Source: Nonomuraea basaltis (GTDB lineage: Bacteria > Actinomycetota > Actinomycetes > Streptosporangiales > Streptosporangiaceae). From it: DNA of 59,909 nucleotides. Position numbers and translations under genes: made by a program. A model generated the notes under the pieces. That model saw only the letters and a program-made list of their open reading frames with translations. It ran no database searches and had not been told where the DNA came from. The stretch is taken from positions 1 through 59,909 of the forward strand of contig NZ_VCJS01000067.1 in assembly GCF_005893125.1 (NCBI RefSeq), written 5' to 3'. Below, in pieces: positions 50,577 through 59,742 of the stretch. Within the stretch, counting starts at the first letter, position 1, and every line of letters begins with the position of its first letter.

Positions 50577-51620
50577 ATGGGATCGGGTCAGAACGTGGCG
50601 GTGTTCGGCGCCTACGGGCACACCGGGCGGTTCGTGGTCGCGGAGTTGCGCGAGCGCGGATACGTCCCGTTGCTTCTCGGCCGCGACCAGGACAAGCTGC
50701 TGGCGCTGGTGGAGGCCCACCCCGGGCTGGAGGCGCGGCAGGCGTCGGTCGACGATCCGGCCTCGCTCGACCGCGCGCTGAACGGCGCGGCCGCCGTGAT
50801 CAACTGCGCCGGGCCCTTTGCCACGACCGCCGCCCCGCTGGTCGAGGCGGCGCTGCGCGCCGGCATCCCGTATGTCGACGTGGCGGCCGAGATCGAGGCG
50901 AACCTTGACACGTTCGCGCACTTCGCGGAGCGCGCCCGCGCCGCGGGCACCGTGGTGGTCCCGGCGATGGCCTTCTACGGCGGCCTCGGCGACCTGTTGG
51001 TCACCACCGCGATGGGCGACTGGACGGCGGCGGACGAGGCGCACATCGCCTATGGCCTGAGCAGTTGGCACCCCACTGCCGGAACGCTCGCTGCGGGCGC
51101 GGTCTCGGGGCAGCGACGGGGTGGCCGCCGTGTCCGCTACACCGGCGGACGGCTGGAGTACCACGACGACGCTCTGCCGACCCTGGAGTGGCCCTTCCCG
51201 GCTCCGCTCGGCCTCCAGAGCGTCATCGCAGAGTTCACCATGGCCGACGTCGTCACCGTTCCCAGCCACCTGGCCGTCCCGGAGGTGCGCACCTACATGA
51301 CCGCCAAGGCGGCCGCAGACCTGTCCGCTCCTGACGCCTCGGCACCGACCGCCGTCGACGAGCGCGGCCGCTCCGCGCAGACCTTCGTCATCGACGTCCT
51401 CGTCCGCTCCGGCGGCACGGAACGCCGCGTGGTCGCCGCCGGTCAGGACATCTACGCCATCAGTGCGCCGCTCGCGGTGGAGGCCGTCGACCGCATCCTC
51501 ACCGGCCGGACCAGGACGACCGGCGTCGCCTCCGCGGGCGCGGTCTTCGACGCCCCGGACTTCCTCCGCGCCCTGTCCTCGCATCTGTCGCTGCACGTCC
51601 CGCTCGGCACACGCGGCTGA
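50577..51620 (+). CDS. Saccharopine dehydrogenase NADP-binding family protein
   Basis: A 347-residue oxidoreductase of the saccharopine dehydrogenase-like group: the N-terminal VAVFGAYGHTGRFVVAELRE cofactor loop, LLGRDQDKLLALVEAHP, VINCAGPFATTAAPLVEAAL and YVDVAAEI. The C-terminal substrate part contains GTVVVPAMAFYGGLGDLLVT. Members are NAD(P)-dependent but often of unknown substrate. The ATG at 50577 is preferred to earlier frames, because AGGGAG precedes it and the GxGxxG-like loop begins right after it. Confidence 0.85.
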   Translation: MGSGQNVAVFGAYGHTGRFVVAELRERGYVPLLLGRDQDKLLALVEAHPGLEARQASVDDPASLDRALNGAAAVINCAGPFATTAAPLVEAALRAGIPYVDVAAEIEANLDTFAHFAERARAAGTVVVPAMAFYGGLGDLLVTTAMGDWTAADEAHIAYGLSSWHPTAGTLAAGAVSGQRRGGRRVRYTGGRLEYHDDALPTLEWPFPAPLGLQSVIAEFTMADVVTVPSHLAVPEVRTYMTAKAAADLSAPDASAPTAVDERGRSAQTFVIDVLVRSGGTERRVVAAGQDIYAISAPLAVEAVDRILTGRTRTTGVASAGAVFDAPDFLRALSSHLSLHVPLGTRG

Positions 51621-51888
51621 CCGGCGACCCGTGCCGGGATCCAGACCGTGGCCCGTGCGGTCGATGAGCAGGCCGACCACCCGTGCGGGGCGGCCGTCCA
51701 CGCCGAGGAGCTGCTTGCGCCTCGTCCGCAGGGCCGGTGCCGAGGAGATCGGCTGCTGAGCGCTGTGTGCCCGCCGGCCTCCTGGGGCCGAGGCCGACGT
51801 GTCCTGTCGTGTGGTCCAGGCCCCACCAGCGGACGTGGACGGCCGCGAACCGGCGGTGACCGCCGAGGCGTTCCGGCCACAGGTACCG
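51621..51888. other. Intergenic region without a supported gene
   Basis: No gene is recognised. The minus strand here has some coding-like composition (LWPERLGGHRRFAAVHVRWW) but no start, ribosome-binding site or family similarity. Confidence 0.3.
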
Positions 51889-52929
51889 TCAGCGGGCCGG
51901 GGTCCGGGGGCGGTTCCACCAGAGGGAGAGGGACAGGGCCGCGGTAATGAGGATGGCGCCGCCTGCGGCGAAGGCGGCGGCTGTGTCGACCCGCTGGCGG
52001 ATGACGGTGAAGCTGCCGGGGAGGGCGTTGAGGGCGCTTTGGAGCTGGTCGGCGTTCTCAGCGCGGTGGTAGGAGCCGCCGGTGGTCTGGGCTATCTGTT
52101 TGAGTGCCGGCTCGTCGATGGTGCGGGGGTTGCGGCCGCTGTCGAATCTGCCGCGGCCACCCCAGCCGCCGAAGCCGCCGTCGAACTGTGAGTTGTCGCA
52201 CACCATCGGAGCCGGGTTCGTGGTGCCGAAGCCGATGGGGAAGACGCGGACGCGGCGCAGGGCTGCCTCCTGGGCGGCGGTCTGGGGGTCGACGCCCTGA
52301 GTGTTGGCGCCGTCGGTGAGCACGATGATCGCGGCACCGGCGTAGCCTTCGCCGCCGCCGGGGTTCGCCCCGGTGGGGGCGACCGAGGGGTCGACCTCCG
52401 CGATCGCGTCGATCGAGGTGAGCATGGCCTGCCCGATCGCGGTGCCGCGGGACACGGTGAGGTTGTCCAGCGCCTCGATCAGCGAGTCGGTGTCGTCGGT
52501 GGGAGGGACGAGCAGACCCGCGGTGCCCGCGAAGGTGACCAAGCCGATGCGCGGCCCACCCCGCTGCGACTCGATGAACTCCGCGGCGGCCTTCTTCGCG
52601 GCGGTGATGCGGTTGGGGTCGACGTCCGTGGAGCACATGGAGCCGGAGGTGTCGAGCGCGAGCAGGATCGTCGCCGACGTCTGCGGCACCGGCACCGACG
52701 CCTGCGGTCGCGCGGCCCCGACCGCGAGCAGCGCGAGCCCGGCTATGAGCAGTGCCGCGGGGATCTTCCGCGTCCAGCGCGTACCGCCCGGCAGGGCGCT
52801 CCGTACGAGCGCGATCGAGGTGACGCGCACGGTGGCCCGCCGGCGGCGGCGCCGCGCCCACTCGCGGATGGCGAAGATCAGCGGGATGATCAGGACCGAC
52901 AGCAGCGCCCACGGCCATGAGAACGACAT
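51889..52929 (-). CDS. VWA domain membrane protein (Bat-like)
   Basis: A 346-residue protein with two N-terminal helices (about 5-20 and 55-72), a VWA domain with intact MIDAS (DTSGSM near 90, TDGANT) and a C-terminal helix near 318-338. A Gly-rich loop (GGFGGWGGRGRFDSGRN) is inserted before the last VWA helices. This is the BatA/BatB type found with MoxR and DUF58 genes; it probably assembles or inserts a metal/cofactor or takes part in stress functions at the membrane. It is the last gene of the five-gene operon, starting directly before the preceding stop codon (52929/52930). Confidence 0.88.
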   Translation of the reverse strand: MSFSWPWALLSVLIIPLIFAIREWARRRRRRATVRVTSIALVRSALPGGTRWTRKIPAALLIAGLALLAVGAARPQASVPVPQTSATILLALDTSGSMCSTDVDPNRITAAKKAAAEFIESQRGGPRIGLVTFAGTAGLLVPPTDDTDSLIEALDNLTVSRGTAIGQAMLTSIDAIAEVDPSVAPTGANPGGGEGYAGAAIIVLTDGANTQGVDPQTAAQEAALRRVRVFPIGFGTTNPAPMVCDNSQFDGGFGGWGGRGRFDSGRNPRTIDEPALKQIAQTTGGSYHRAENADQLQSALNALPGSFTVIRQRVDTAAAFAAGGAILITAALSLSLWWNRPRTPAR

Positions 52930-53880
52930 TCAGATCACCCGTCCAGACCGGAGCACGGTGAGCGCCGCTCCTGCGGTGAGCAGTGCGAGGGCGAGCCCGA
53001 TCAGCCCGCCGGCGAGGGGCAGCGGCTCGTCGGAGACGGTGAGCCGCAGATCGATCGTGTCGGCGATCCCGTCGAGCCGCGCGGCGTCGGAGGCGGGGTG
53101 GTAGGCGCCGCCGGTGGTCTGCGCGATCACGGTGAGGGTGTCCTCCTCGAGCGAGGTCTGCAGGTGGTAGCCGTCGACCTTCACCGTCGCCCCGGCCGTG
53201 GTGCCGACCCCGACGGTGTGGATGTGGACGCCCGCCTGCTGGGCCACGGTGGCGGCCTGTTCGACGTCCCCGCTCGTGTTCTGGCCGTCGGAGAACATCA
53301 CGATCGTCGCCGACGGCCAGTAGCCGATGTCGGGCGCGGCGCCGTCGTCGCCGACGGCCACCGGCTTGCCGGTGATCGCCGTCAGCGAGGCCATGATGGC
53401 CGCCCCCAGCGAGGTGCCACCGGTGATCTTCAGCCGGTCGATGGCCGCGAGCGCGATGGAGTGGTCGGCGTCGGGCCGTGCGGTGGTGAACCCGCCCCGC
53501 CCGAACGCGACGACTCCGATGTCGACGCTGTCGGGCTGCGCCGCCACGAACGCACGGGCCGCCCGCTGCGCGGCCGCCATCCGGGTGGGCGCGACGTCGT
53601 CGGCACCCATGCTGTTGGAGACGTCGATGGCGAGGATGACGGTGCCCCCGGTCCGCGGGACCGGCACCATGGCCGCCGGTCCGGCGGTGGCGATCGCGAG
53701 TACCCCGACGCCGGCGATCGTCAGGCCGATTCCGAGGTACGCCCGGCGTCCGCCCGGCACGGCGACACCGGCCGCGGCGAGCGCGGCCGTCCGGCGGCGC
53801 GCCGAGACGACGGCCGCCCAGGTGAGCGCCGCTGTGACGAGCAGTCCAACAATTAACACCAGCGGGGACGACAGGGTCAT
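52930..53880 (-). CDS. VWA domain membrane protein (Bat-like)
   Basis: A 316-residue protein with the same design as the next gene: helices at about 8-25 and 47-68, MIDAS motifs DVSNSMGAD and SDGQNTSGD, C-terminal helix near 290-310. The two are paralogous by domain order (both have AQTTGGxYH near the end). The ATG at 53880 overlaps the DUF58 stop by 4 bp. The longer frame upstream reads antisense-like sequence and is rejected. Confidence 0.88.
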   Translation of the reverse strand: MTLSSPLVLIVGLLVTAALTWAAVVSARRRTAALAAAGVAVPGGRRAYLGIGLTIAGVGVLAIATAGPAAMVPVPRTGGTVILAIDVSNSMGADDVAPTRMAAAQRAARAFVAAQPDSVDIGVVAFGRGGFTTARPDADHSIALAAIDRLKITGGTSLGAAIMASLTAITGKPVAVGDDGAAPDIGYWPSATIVMFSDGQNTSGDVEQAATVAQQAGVHIHTVGVGTTAGATVKVDGYHLQTSLEEDTLTVIAQTTGGAYHPASDAARLDGIADTIDLRLTVSDEPLPLAGGLIGLALALLTAGAALTVLRSGRVI

Positions 53881-54761
53881 GCCGACCGGTCCCGGGTTCG
53901 GGCGACGACCTCGACGAGCGCCTCGGCCAGATCGCGGTCGGTGTCGATGCGGTGGACGGGCACCCCGGCCCGGCGCATGCCCGCCGCGAGCCGGGCGTCG
54001 CGGGCGTCGACAGCGGCGCGGAAGCGTACCCGCAACAGGGGGTCGGCGGAGTCGACGACGAGCTGCTCGCCGGTCTCGGCGTCCTCGACCACGATCAGCC
54101 CGGCTTCGGGCAGCACATCGTCGGCGGTGTCCACGATCCGCAGGGCGACCACCTCGTGCCGCCGGGCCAGGCGCTGAAGCGAGCGTTCCCAGTCGCCGTC
54201 GCCGATGAAGTCCGACAGCACGACGACGAGTGCGCGGCGGCGCGCGAGCCGTCCGGCTGCATCGAGCATCTCCGCCAGGTCGGTGGTGACGCCGCCCCGC
54301 GCCTCGGCGGTACGTTCCAGCTCGGCGCCGATCCGCAGCGCGTGCCGCCGGGAGGTGCCGGGCGGCACGACGCGCAGCATCCCGCTGTCGAACAGCAGGG
54401 CGCCGACGCGGTTGCCGCCCCGGCCGAACAGCCGAGTCAGGACGAGCGCGAGCTCGGCGAGCACGTCGTGCTTGCCGCGCCCCGGCCGACCGGCCGCCAT
54501 CGACGCCGACCGGTCGCACACGAGCCACACCGTCAGCTCGCGTTCCTCGGTGAACACTCGCAGGTGCGGCTCGTCCAGCCGTGCGGTCACGTTCCAGTCG
54601 ATGTGCCGGGCGTCATCGCCGTCGCTGTAGGCGCGCAACCCGGTGAAGTCGATCCCGGAGCCGCGGTGCGCGGTGCGGTGCATGCCCTGGAGCCGGCCGT
54701 CGAGCCTGCGGACGACCTTCCACTCCAGGCGGAGCAGGAGTCTCTCGGGGGCGGTGGCCAT
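53877..54761 (-). CDS. DUF58 domain protein
   Basis: A 294-residue DUF58 protein: GSGIDFTGLRAYSDGDDARH and IDWNVTARLDEPHLRVFTEE form the conserved core, followed by a VWA-like fold with DRSASMAAG (MIDAS-like). DUF58 proteins work with MoxR ATPases. The gene starts 3 nt after the MoxR stop region and overlaps the following VWA gene by 4 bp. Confidence 0.9.
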   Translation of the reverse strand: MATAPERLLLRLEWKVVRRLDGRLQGMHRTAHRGSGIDFTGLRAYSDGDDARHIDWNVTARLDEPHLRVFTEERELTVWLVCDRSASMAAGRPGRGKHDVLAELALVLTRLFGRGGNRVGALLFDSGMLRVVPPGTSRRHALRIGAELERTAEARGGVTTDLAEMLDAAGRLARRRALVVVLSDFIGDGDWERSLQRLARRHEVVALRIVDTADDVLPEAGLIVVEDAETGEQLVVDSADPLLRVRFRAAVDARDARLAAGMRRAGVPVHRIDTDRDLAEALVEVVARTRDRSA

Positions 54762-54764
54762 GGC

Positions 54765-55754
54765 TCAGCGATTCTGCAGGACGACGTCGGGCGCCCGGAC
54801 GGCCCCGAGCACCCTGGTGATGATCGTGTCGGCGTCGACGTCGTCCGCGAGGGCCTCGTAGGACAGCACGAGGCGGTGGCGCAGCACGTCGAGCGCGAGC
54901 TCGGACAGGTCGCGCGGCAGGACGTAGTCGCGGCCGCGCAGGAACGCCACCGCCCGGGCGCCCGTGACGAGCGCGATGGACGCCCGCGGGCTCGCCCCGT
55001 AGGTGACGTACCGTTCCAGCTCGCCGAGCCCTGCCGTCGCGGGGGAACGCGTCACGGCGACCAGCCGTACCGCGTAGTCGACGATCGCCGGATCGACGTA
55101 CACCTTCTGAGCGCGGGCCCGCATCGCGATCAGGTCCTCGGCCGTCACCATCGGCTGTGGCGGCTCGGGCGGACGCAGCGCTCGTTCGACGATCGCTTGC
55201 TCTTCGGCCTGCGTCGGATAGTCGACGACCACCTTCATCATGAAACGGTCGACCTGCGCTTCGGGCAGCGGGTAGGTGCCCTCCGACTCGATCGGGTTCT
55301 CCGTCGCCATGACCAGGAACGGCTCGGGCACCCGGAACGTCTCACGTCCGATCGTCACCTGATGTTCCTGCATCACTTCCAGCAGAGCGCTCTGCACCTT
55401 GGCGGGGGCGCGGTTGATCTCGTCGGCCAGCAGCAGGTTCGCGAACACCGGGCCGAGCTCGGTTTTGAACTCCCCGGAGTGCTGGTGGTAGACCCGCGTG
55501 CCCACGAGGTCGGCGGGCACCAGGTCGGGGGTGAACTGGACGCGCTGGAAACTCCCGGCGATCGCGGCGGCCAGCGATCTCACCGCGAGCGTCTTGGCCA
55601 GGCCCGGCACGCCCTCGACGAGCAGGTGGCCGTCGGCGATCAGCGCGACGGCCATGCGCTCCAGCAGGACGTCCTGCCCGACGATCGTGCGTTTGACCTC
55701 GAACAGCACATGTTCGAGCGGATGGGCCGACTCGGGGGACTTGGTCGAGGTCAT
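54765..55754 (-). CDS. MoxR family AAA ATPase
   Basis: A 329-residue MoxR ATPase: Walker A GVPGLAKTLA, Walker B LLLADEINRAPAKVQSALLE, sensor ATENPIESEGTYPLPEAQVD and RFMMKVVVDYP, plus the lid domain. MoxR proteins act as chaperone-like ATPases that load metals or mature their VWA partners. The start at 55754 is supported by GAAGGA just upstream. It lies 25 nt downstream of the HtrA-like gene, forming one operon with DUF58 and both VWA genes. Confidence 0.92.
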   Translation of the reverse strand: MTSTKSPESAHPLEHVLFEVKRTIVGQDVLLERMAVALIADGHLLVEGVPGLAKTLAVRSLAAAIAGSFQRVQFTPDLVPADLVGTRVYHQHSGEFKTELGPVFANLLLADEINRAPAKVQSALLEVMQEHQVTIGRETFRVPEPFLVMATENPIESEGTYPLPEAQVDRFMMKVVVDYPTQAEEQAIVERALRPPEPPQPMVTAEDLIAMRARAQKVYVDPAIVDYAVRLVAVTRSPATAGLGELERYVTYGASPRASIALVTGARAVAFLRGRDYVLPRDLSELALDVLRHRLVLSYEALADDVDADTIITRVLGAVRAPDVVLQNR

Positions 55755-55779
55755 GGTGTTCCTTCTCGTGAGGCTTCCA

Positions 55780-56565
55780 TCAGATCGCGAGCCCGTCGCC
55801 CGGCGGGCCGTCGCCTTCGCCGCCGCCCAGAGCCACGCCGATCGGCACCGCGAACGCGATGCCGGCGAACGCCTCGTCGCCTCCCGGGTCGGCGATCGAG
55901 ACGACGATCCCGATGACCAGGCCGCGAGCGTCCAGGAGGGGACCGCCGGAGCTGCCCGGGTTGACGGAGGCGTCGAACTGGATGAGCTCGCTCAGGTCGC
56001 CGTCTTCGGCGGTCCGGTTCAGGCCCGACACGACGCCGGTGGAGACGCTGTAGGTCAGGCCCAGCGGATTGCCGATCGCCACGACGGGCGCGCCCACGGC
56101 CACGGCGCCGCCGAGCGTCGCCGGGACGACGATCTCCGGCAGCTCCGTGGGCTTGAGGGTCGCGACGTCGCGCTTGGGATTCGACGACACGACAACGGCC
56201 TTCGTCTTGGTGCCGTCGGCGAACGTCAGGTTGACGTCCTTCGTGCCTTTGACGACGTGGTGCGCGGTCAGAATCGTCCCGTCATCGGCCGCGATCACCC
56301 CGGTTCCGAGCGACTTCCCGGCCTGGATGACCACCACCGACGGCCCGACCCTCTTGTAGACGTCGGCCACCGTGAGCGTCGCACTGGGCGTCGCGCTCGG
56401 CCTCGGCGCGGCCCCTTCGCCGTTCCCACCGCTGCTTCCCAGCCAGTACGCCAGCAGCGCCACGACGACAAGTGCGCCGCCCCCGACGACAAACCGCCGA
56501 GCCCTCCTCCCGGCCACGGCTCCCTGAGCCTCGGCCGCACCAGCCTCCTGCGGCACGCGCTCCAT
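55780..56565 (-). CDS. HtrA-like trypsin family serine protease, membrane-anchored, no PDZ
   Basis: A 261-residue protein with one N-terminal membrane helix (about 25-42, FVVGGGALVVVALLAYWLGS) and a trypsin-like domain from about 65. The catalytic triad is His in ILTAHHVV, Asp in NPKRDVATLK and Ser in DASVNPGSSGGPLLDARG. No PDZ domain follows, unlike classical HtrA/DegP. It would act outside the membrane as a protein-quality-control or processing protease. It is the first gene of the MoxR/VWA operon. Confidence 0.88.
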   Translation of the reverse strand: MERVPQEAGAAEAQGAVAGRRARRFVVGGGALVVVALLAYWLGSSGGNGEGAAPRPSATPSATLTVADVYKRVGPSVVVIQAGKSLGTGVIAADDGTILTAHHVVKGTKDVNLTFADGTKTKAVVVSSNPKRDVATLKPTELPEIVVPATLGGAVAVGAPVVAIGNPLGLTYSVSTGVVSGLNRTAEDGDLSELIQFDASVNPGSSGGPLLDARGLVIGIVVSIADPGGDEAFAGIAFAVPIGVALGGGEGDGPPGDGLAI

Positions 56566-57017
56566 CGCCCCATAGTCATCAATCTCAGGAAAAAGTGCTA
56601 CGAAGCCCGCCTAAGAACTCCATGAGAACCGGTCCCCGCAGCCCAACGCGCGCGCTGCACGGAGACGCGGATCCTTGCCGTTGCGAGGGACGTGTGAGCT
56701 TTCCTGCCCACCATGATGGACACGCCAGTTTGGGTGTCCACGCGGGGTCGCGACCTGCGAAGCCGAGTGCGCGGTCCTCGGTCACGCCATCCAGCAGGCG
56801 CACCACCTCGCGGGCAGCGGGGGCGAACGCCACGCACGGCAATCCGGAGATCGAGCGCTCGCCCAGCGGCATTATGGGGCGTTTCCGTCACCTTTGGGTG
56901 CGGACGCGACGAGGTCACTGATTACGCTGGTGCCCTGCGGCGGCCTTACCGAATGTCTCCAGACCCAACAGTCGCATTGACGACCGAAGGAGCTCACCGA
57001 TTTTCTTTGTTCCGGGC
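56566..57017. other. Intergenic region with a possible remnant
   Basis: The minus strand at about 56700-56870 has coding-like composition (CVAFAPAAREVVRLLDGVTE) without a start or known family. No RNA gene or terminator is evident. Confidence 0.3.
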
Positions 57018-57049
57018 TTGACCTTGCCCCAGGGGCAGGGTTCGACGAT
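57018..57049 (+). promoter_or_regulatory. MerR-type promoter with long spacer
   Basis: TTGACC (57018-57023) and GACGAT (57044-57049) are separated by 20 nt, longer than normal. The spacer holds the inverted repeat CCTTGCCCC / GGGGCAGGG with one mismatch, the classic layout of MerR-family operators. The start codon at 57057 lies 7 nt after the -10, so the mRNA is probably leaderless. Confidence 0.65.
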
Positions 57050-57056
57050 CAATGGC

Positions 57057-58481
57057 ATGAACAACAACGCACTGCACACCGTCGAAGCCCAGATTCGCGA
57101 GCAGGCCGCCGCCTATTGCGAGTCCAACAACGTCCCCGGGTTCGTCGCCGGCGTCTACCACGCCGGCGAGCAGATCGTCGTCGCCCACGGCACCGCGAAC
57201 GTCGCCACCGGCGCACCGATGCTCGAAGACACCGGATTCCTCTTCGGCTCAGTCACCAAGGTCCTGACCACCACGCTGGTCCTGCAGCAGGTCGACCGTG
57301 GACTGCTGGACCTCGACACGCCGGTGGTGAAGTACCTTCCCGAATTCGCCCTGACCGCACCGGGCGCGGCGGACAGGATCCTGGTCCGGCACCTCCTCTC
57401 ACACACCAACGGCATCGACGCGGACCTGTTCTTCCCCGATGCCAAGGGCCGCGACGCCCTGAAGACCTACGTCAACGGCCTCGCGAGCCGCTGCGGCACC
57501 TTGTTCGAACCCGGCGAGCAGCTCAGCTACTCCAACGGCGGCATGATCGTCGCCGGCCGCCTGCTGGAAGTGGTGACCGGCATGCCCTTCCCCGACCTGC
57601 TCGAGCGCGATATCTACGCACCCGCCGGCATGAAGGACTCCAGCACCTCAGCCGAGCAGGCCATCCTGCGCAGCACGGCCGTCGGCCACTTCCTGGACCC
57701 CGAGACCATGGCGGCCAAGCCCACAGGCATGTTCATGCTGCCCGACACCTGGGGGCCGGCCGGCGGCACGCCGATCGGCACCATCGCCGACCTGCTCGCC
57801 TTCGGACGCACCCACCTCGCGGGCGGTGTCTCCCCATCCGGCACACGCGTCCTGTCGGCCGAGTCGACCGCGCTGATGCAGCAGGTCTCGCACGACATGG
57901 CGAGCCCGAACGTCCCGCCGATGGGCCTGGGCTGGGTGCGGTACCCGTTCGGCGACACGACCGTCCTCGCCATGTCGGGCGCGTCGCCCGGCGGCGTGTC
58001 CATCCTGTGCGTCGTACCCGAACACGACCTGGTCTTCACCGCCTTCGGCAACACCCCGGGGGCGATCATGCTGCAGGACCAGATCCTGCAGCGGCTCCTG
58101 AGCGAGCATCTCGGCGTCCAGATCCCCACCCTGGTCACCGAAGAGGAGCAGGACGTCGACCTCACCCCATACGTGGGCACCTACCGCTCCAACCAGCTCC
58201 GCATCGACGTCAGCATCGTCGAAGGTCAGCTCGAGGAGCGGACGACCTACGAACCGGCGGACGAATCGCAGAAGCAGATCTTCACCGAGTTCGCAGGCGG
58301 CACGACCTCCGCCCCGCCGCAGCGCTACGTGCCGATCCGGCCCGGCCTGTTCGCGCCTGCCGGATACCCGCTGGAGACGTTCGACGGATACCTGCGGCTG
58401 CTGCTCGTCTCCTACCACGACGTCCGCGACGGCCAAGCGCGCTTCCGCAACGGCGGCGGCCGCCTGACCCGACGGGCCTGA
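57057..58481 (+). CDS. Beta-lactamase family serine hydrolase
   Basis: A 474-residue class C beta-lactamase-fold hydrolase. The SxxK motif is FGSVTKVL with the nucleophilic Ser, the YxN motif is QLSYSNGGM, and the third motif region contains ASPGG. The C-terminal ~120 residues are a strand-rich Pab87-like/lipocalin-like extension (YVGTYRSNQLRIDVSIVEGQ). It lacks a signal peptide, so it may be a cytosolic esterase or peptidase rather than a resistance enzyme. The ATG at 57057 has no ribosome-binding site and sits at the expected transcript start of a MerR-type promoter. Confidence 0.85.
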   Translation: MNNNALHTVEAQIREQAAAYCESNNVPGFVAGVYHAGEQIVVAHGTANVATGAPMLEDTGFLFGSVTKVLTTTLVLQQVDRGLLDLDTPVVKYLPEFALTAPGAADRILVRHLLSHTNGIDADLFFPDAKGRDALKTYVNGLASRCGTLFEPGEQLSYSNGGMIVAGRLLEVVTGMPFPDLLERDIYAPAGMKDSSTSAEQAILRSTAVGHFLDPETMAAKPTGMFMLPDTWGPAGGTPIGTIADLLAFGRTHLAGGVSPSGTRVLSAESTALMQQVSHDMASPNVPPMGLGWVRYPFGDTTVLAMSGASPGGVSILCVVPEHDLVFTAFGNTPGAIMLQDQILQRLLSEHLGVQIPTLVTEEEQDVDLTPYVGTYRSNQLRIDVSIVEGQLEERTTYEPADESQKQIFTEFAGGTTSAPPQRYVPIRPGLFAPAGYPLETFDGYLRLLLVSYHDVRDGQARFRNGGGRLTRRA

Positions 58482-58523
58482 CCGTTCCGAATGACCTGAC
58501 CGCCGGGTGGAAGGATGTCCAGC

Positions 58524-59243
58524 ATGATCACGATCGGCCAGCTCGCGGACTACGCCGGAGTGACCATCAAAGCCATCCGCCATTATCACGAGCGCGGTCT
58601 GCTCGCCGAGCCCGACCGCGACTCGTCCGGCTACCGGCGCTACACCGCCAAAGACGCCATCGACCTCGTCAAGATCAGGACCCTGGCCAACGCGGGCGTG
58701 CCACTGGCCCGCATCAAAGACCTTCTTGACGCCGACCCGGACGCGCTCACGGCAGCCATCGCCGAGATCGACCACAACCTCCAAGATCGCATCGCGCAGC
58801 TGCGGCAGACCCGCGATCAACTCGCCCAGCTGCGCGGCGACGACCGGCTTTTCGTGTCCCCGGAAGTCGCCGACTTTCTCGACGATTTGCGCGAACTCGG
58901 CGTCAGCGAGCGCCAGATGCACCTGGAACGCGACGGCTGGATCCTCATGCAAACAGCCTCACCCGAGGACGCGTCCCTGTGGATCGCAGAAAAACGCGAA
59001 CTCATGACCGATCCCGAGTTCCGCGCCCTCTACCTCGAACATGACGCCGCCTACGACTGGTCGCCGGATGATCCCCGCCTCCCCGCCCTCGCGAACCGTA
59101 CCCGGAACTGGTACACCCATCACCACAGCCGATCCGAGACCCGCCCCGTCCACAACCCGACCATCGCGCGGTTGGCCGCGCAATCCCAGCCCGGAGCCTC
59201 ATCCCCCGCCTGGGACCGCCTCGCCCTACTCGTGAAGGGCTAG
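58524..59243 (+). CDS. MerR family transcriptional regulator
   Basis: A 239-residue MerR protein: TIGQLADYAGVTIKAIRHYH and ERGLLAEPDRDSSGYRRYTA form the winged HTH, LIKIRTLANAGVPLARIKDL-like helices follow, then a dimerisation coiled coil (LQDRIAQLRQTRDQLAQLRG) and an effector-binding C-terminal domain that contains no Cys. The ATG at 58524 is favoured over 58515, because GGAAGG lies 9 nt upstream. It lies 42 bp after the hydrolase gene and probably activates the MerR-type promoter at 57018. Confidence 0.9.
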   Translation: MITIGQLADYAGVTIKAIRHYHERGLLAEPDRDSSGYRRYTAKDAIDLVKIRTLANAGVPLARIKDLLDADPDALTAAIAEIDHNLQDRIAQLRQTRDQLAQLRGDDRLFVSPEVADFLDDLRELGVSERQMHLERDGWILMQTASPEDASLWIAEKRELMTDPEFRALYLEHDAAYDWSPDDPRLPALANRTRNWYTHHHSRSETRPVHNPTIARLAAQSQPGASSPAWDRLALLVKG

Positions 59244-59282
59244 CCTCGACTTTGAGTGCTGCTCGCTCCATCTGTCATTCGC

Positions 59283-59729
59283 TCACGTGACTGTGGCGGG
59301 CTGGGCGGACAGGAGGGTCTGTATCCAGCCGTCGGCGTCGACGGTGCCCTGGCCGGTCAGGTCGTCGTTTCGGCCGTCGCAGGGGTTGATGTCGAGGTAG
59401 TGGCGCATGGAGTTGTCGCGGTGGTGGCCGTAGTAGACACCCCCGCCAGGCGACAGCAGGTGGTCGAATATCTGCCAGGTGGAGTCGCGTAGCTGGTAGC
59501 GCTTCCAGGAGCCGGCACCGCTGATGTTGTAGGAGATGAGCTGCCCTTCGGCCGTGGTGCCGAGGATCCAGTCGGGTCCGGTGGCGGTGAGGGTTTTGAG
59601 AGCGTTCACCGCTGGAAGCCGTACCTCGTGCACAGCCGGATCAGTGTGCGCACCAACCGCGAGCGGAAAGTGCAGCGCAGGGTGCACAGGTTCAACGATG
59701 CCGGGATTGACGGGTTGGATGACCAGCAC
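59283..59729 (-). pseudogene. Tachylectin-like propeller C-terminal remnant
   Basis: The last ~100 residues match tachylectin-2-type beta-propeller blades: TATGPDWILGTTAEGQLISY, ISGAGSWKRYQLRDSTWQIF and HLLSPGGGVYYGHHRDNSMR. The first ~45 residues show no similarity, and the N-terminal blades and any signal peptide are missing, so it is a fragment of a larger secreted lectin-like protein. Confidence 0.55.
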
Positions 59730-59742
59730 CCGAGGCCGGTCG

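Noticed and set aside
57057..58481. Antibiotic-resistance beta-lactamase.
   Set aside because: No signal peptide is present and the C-terminal extension fits esterase/peptidase-like members; the resistance role is not supported.
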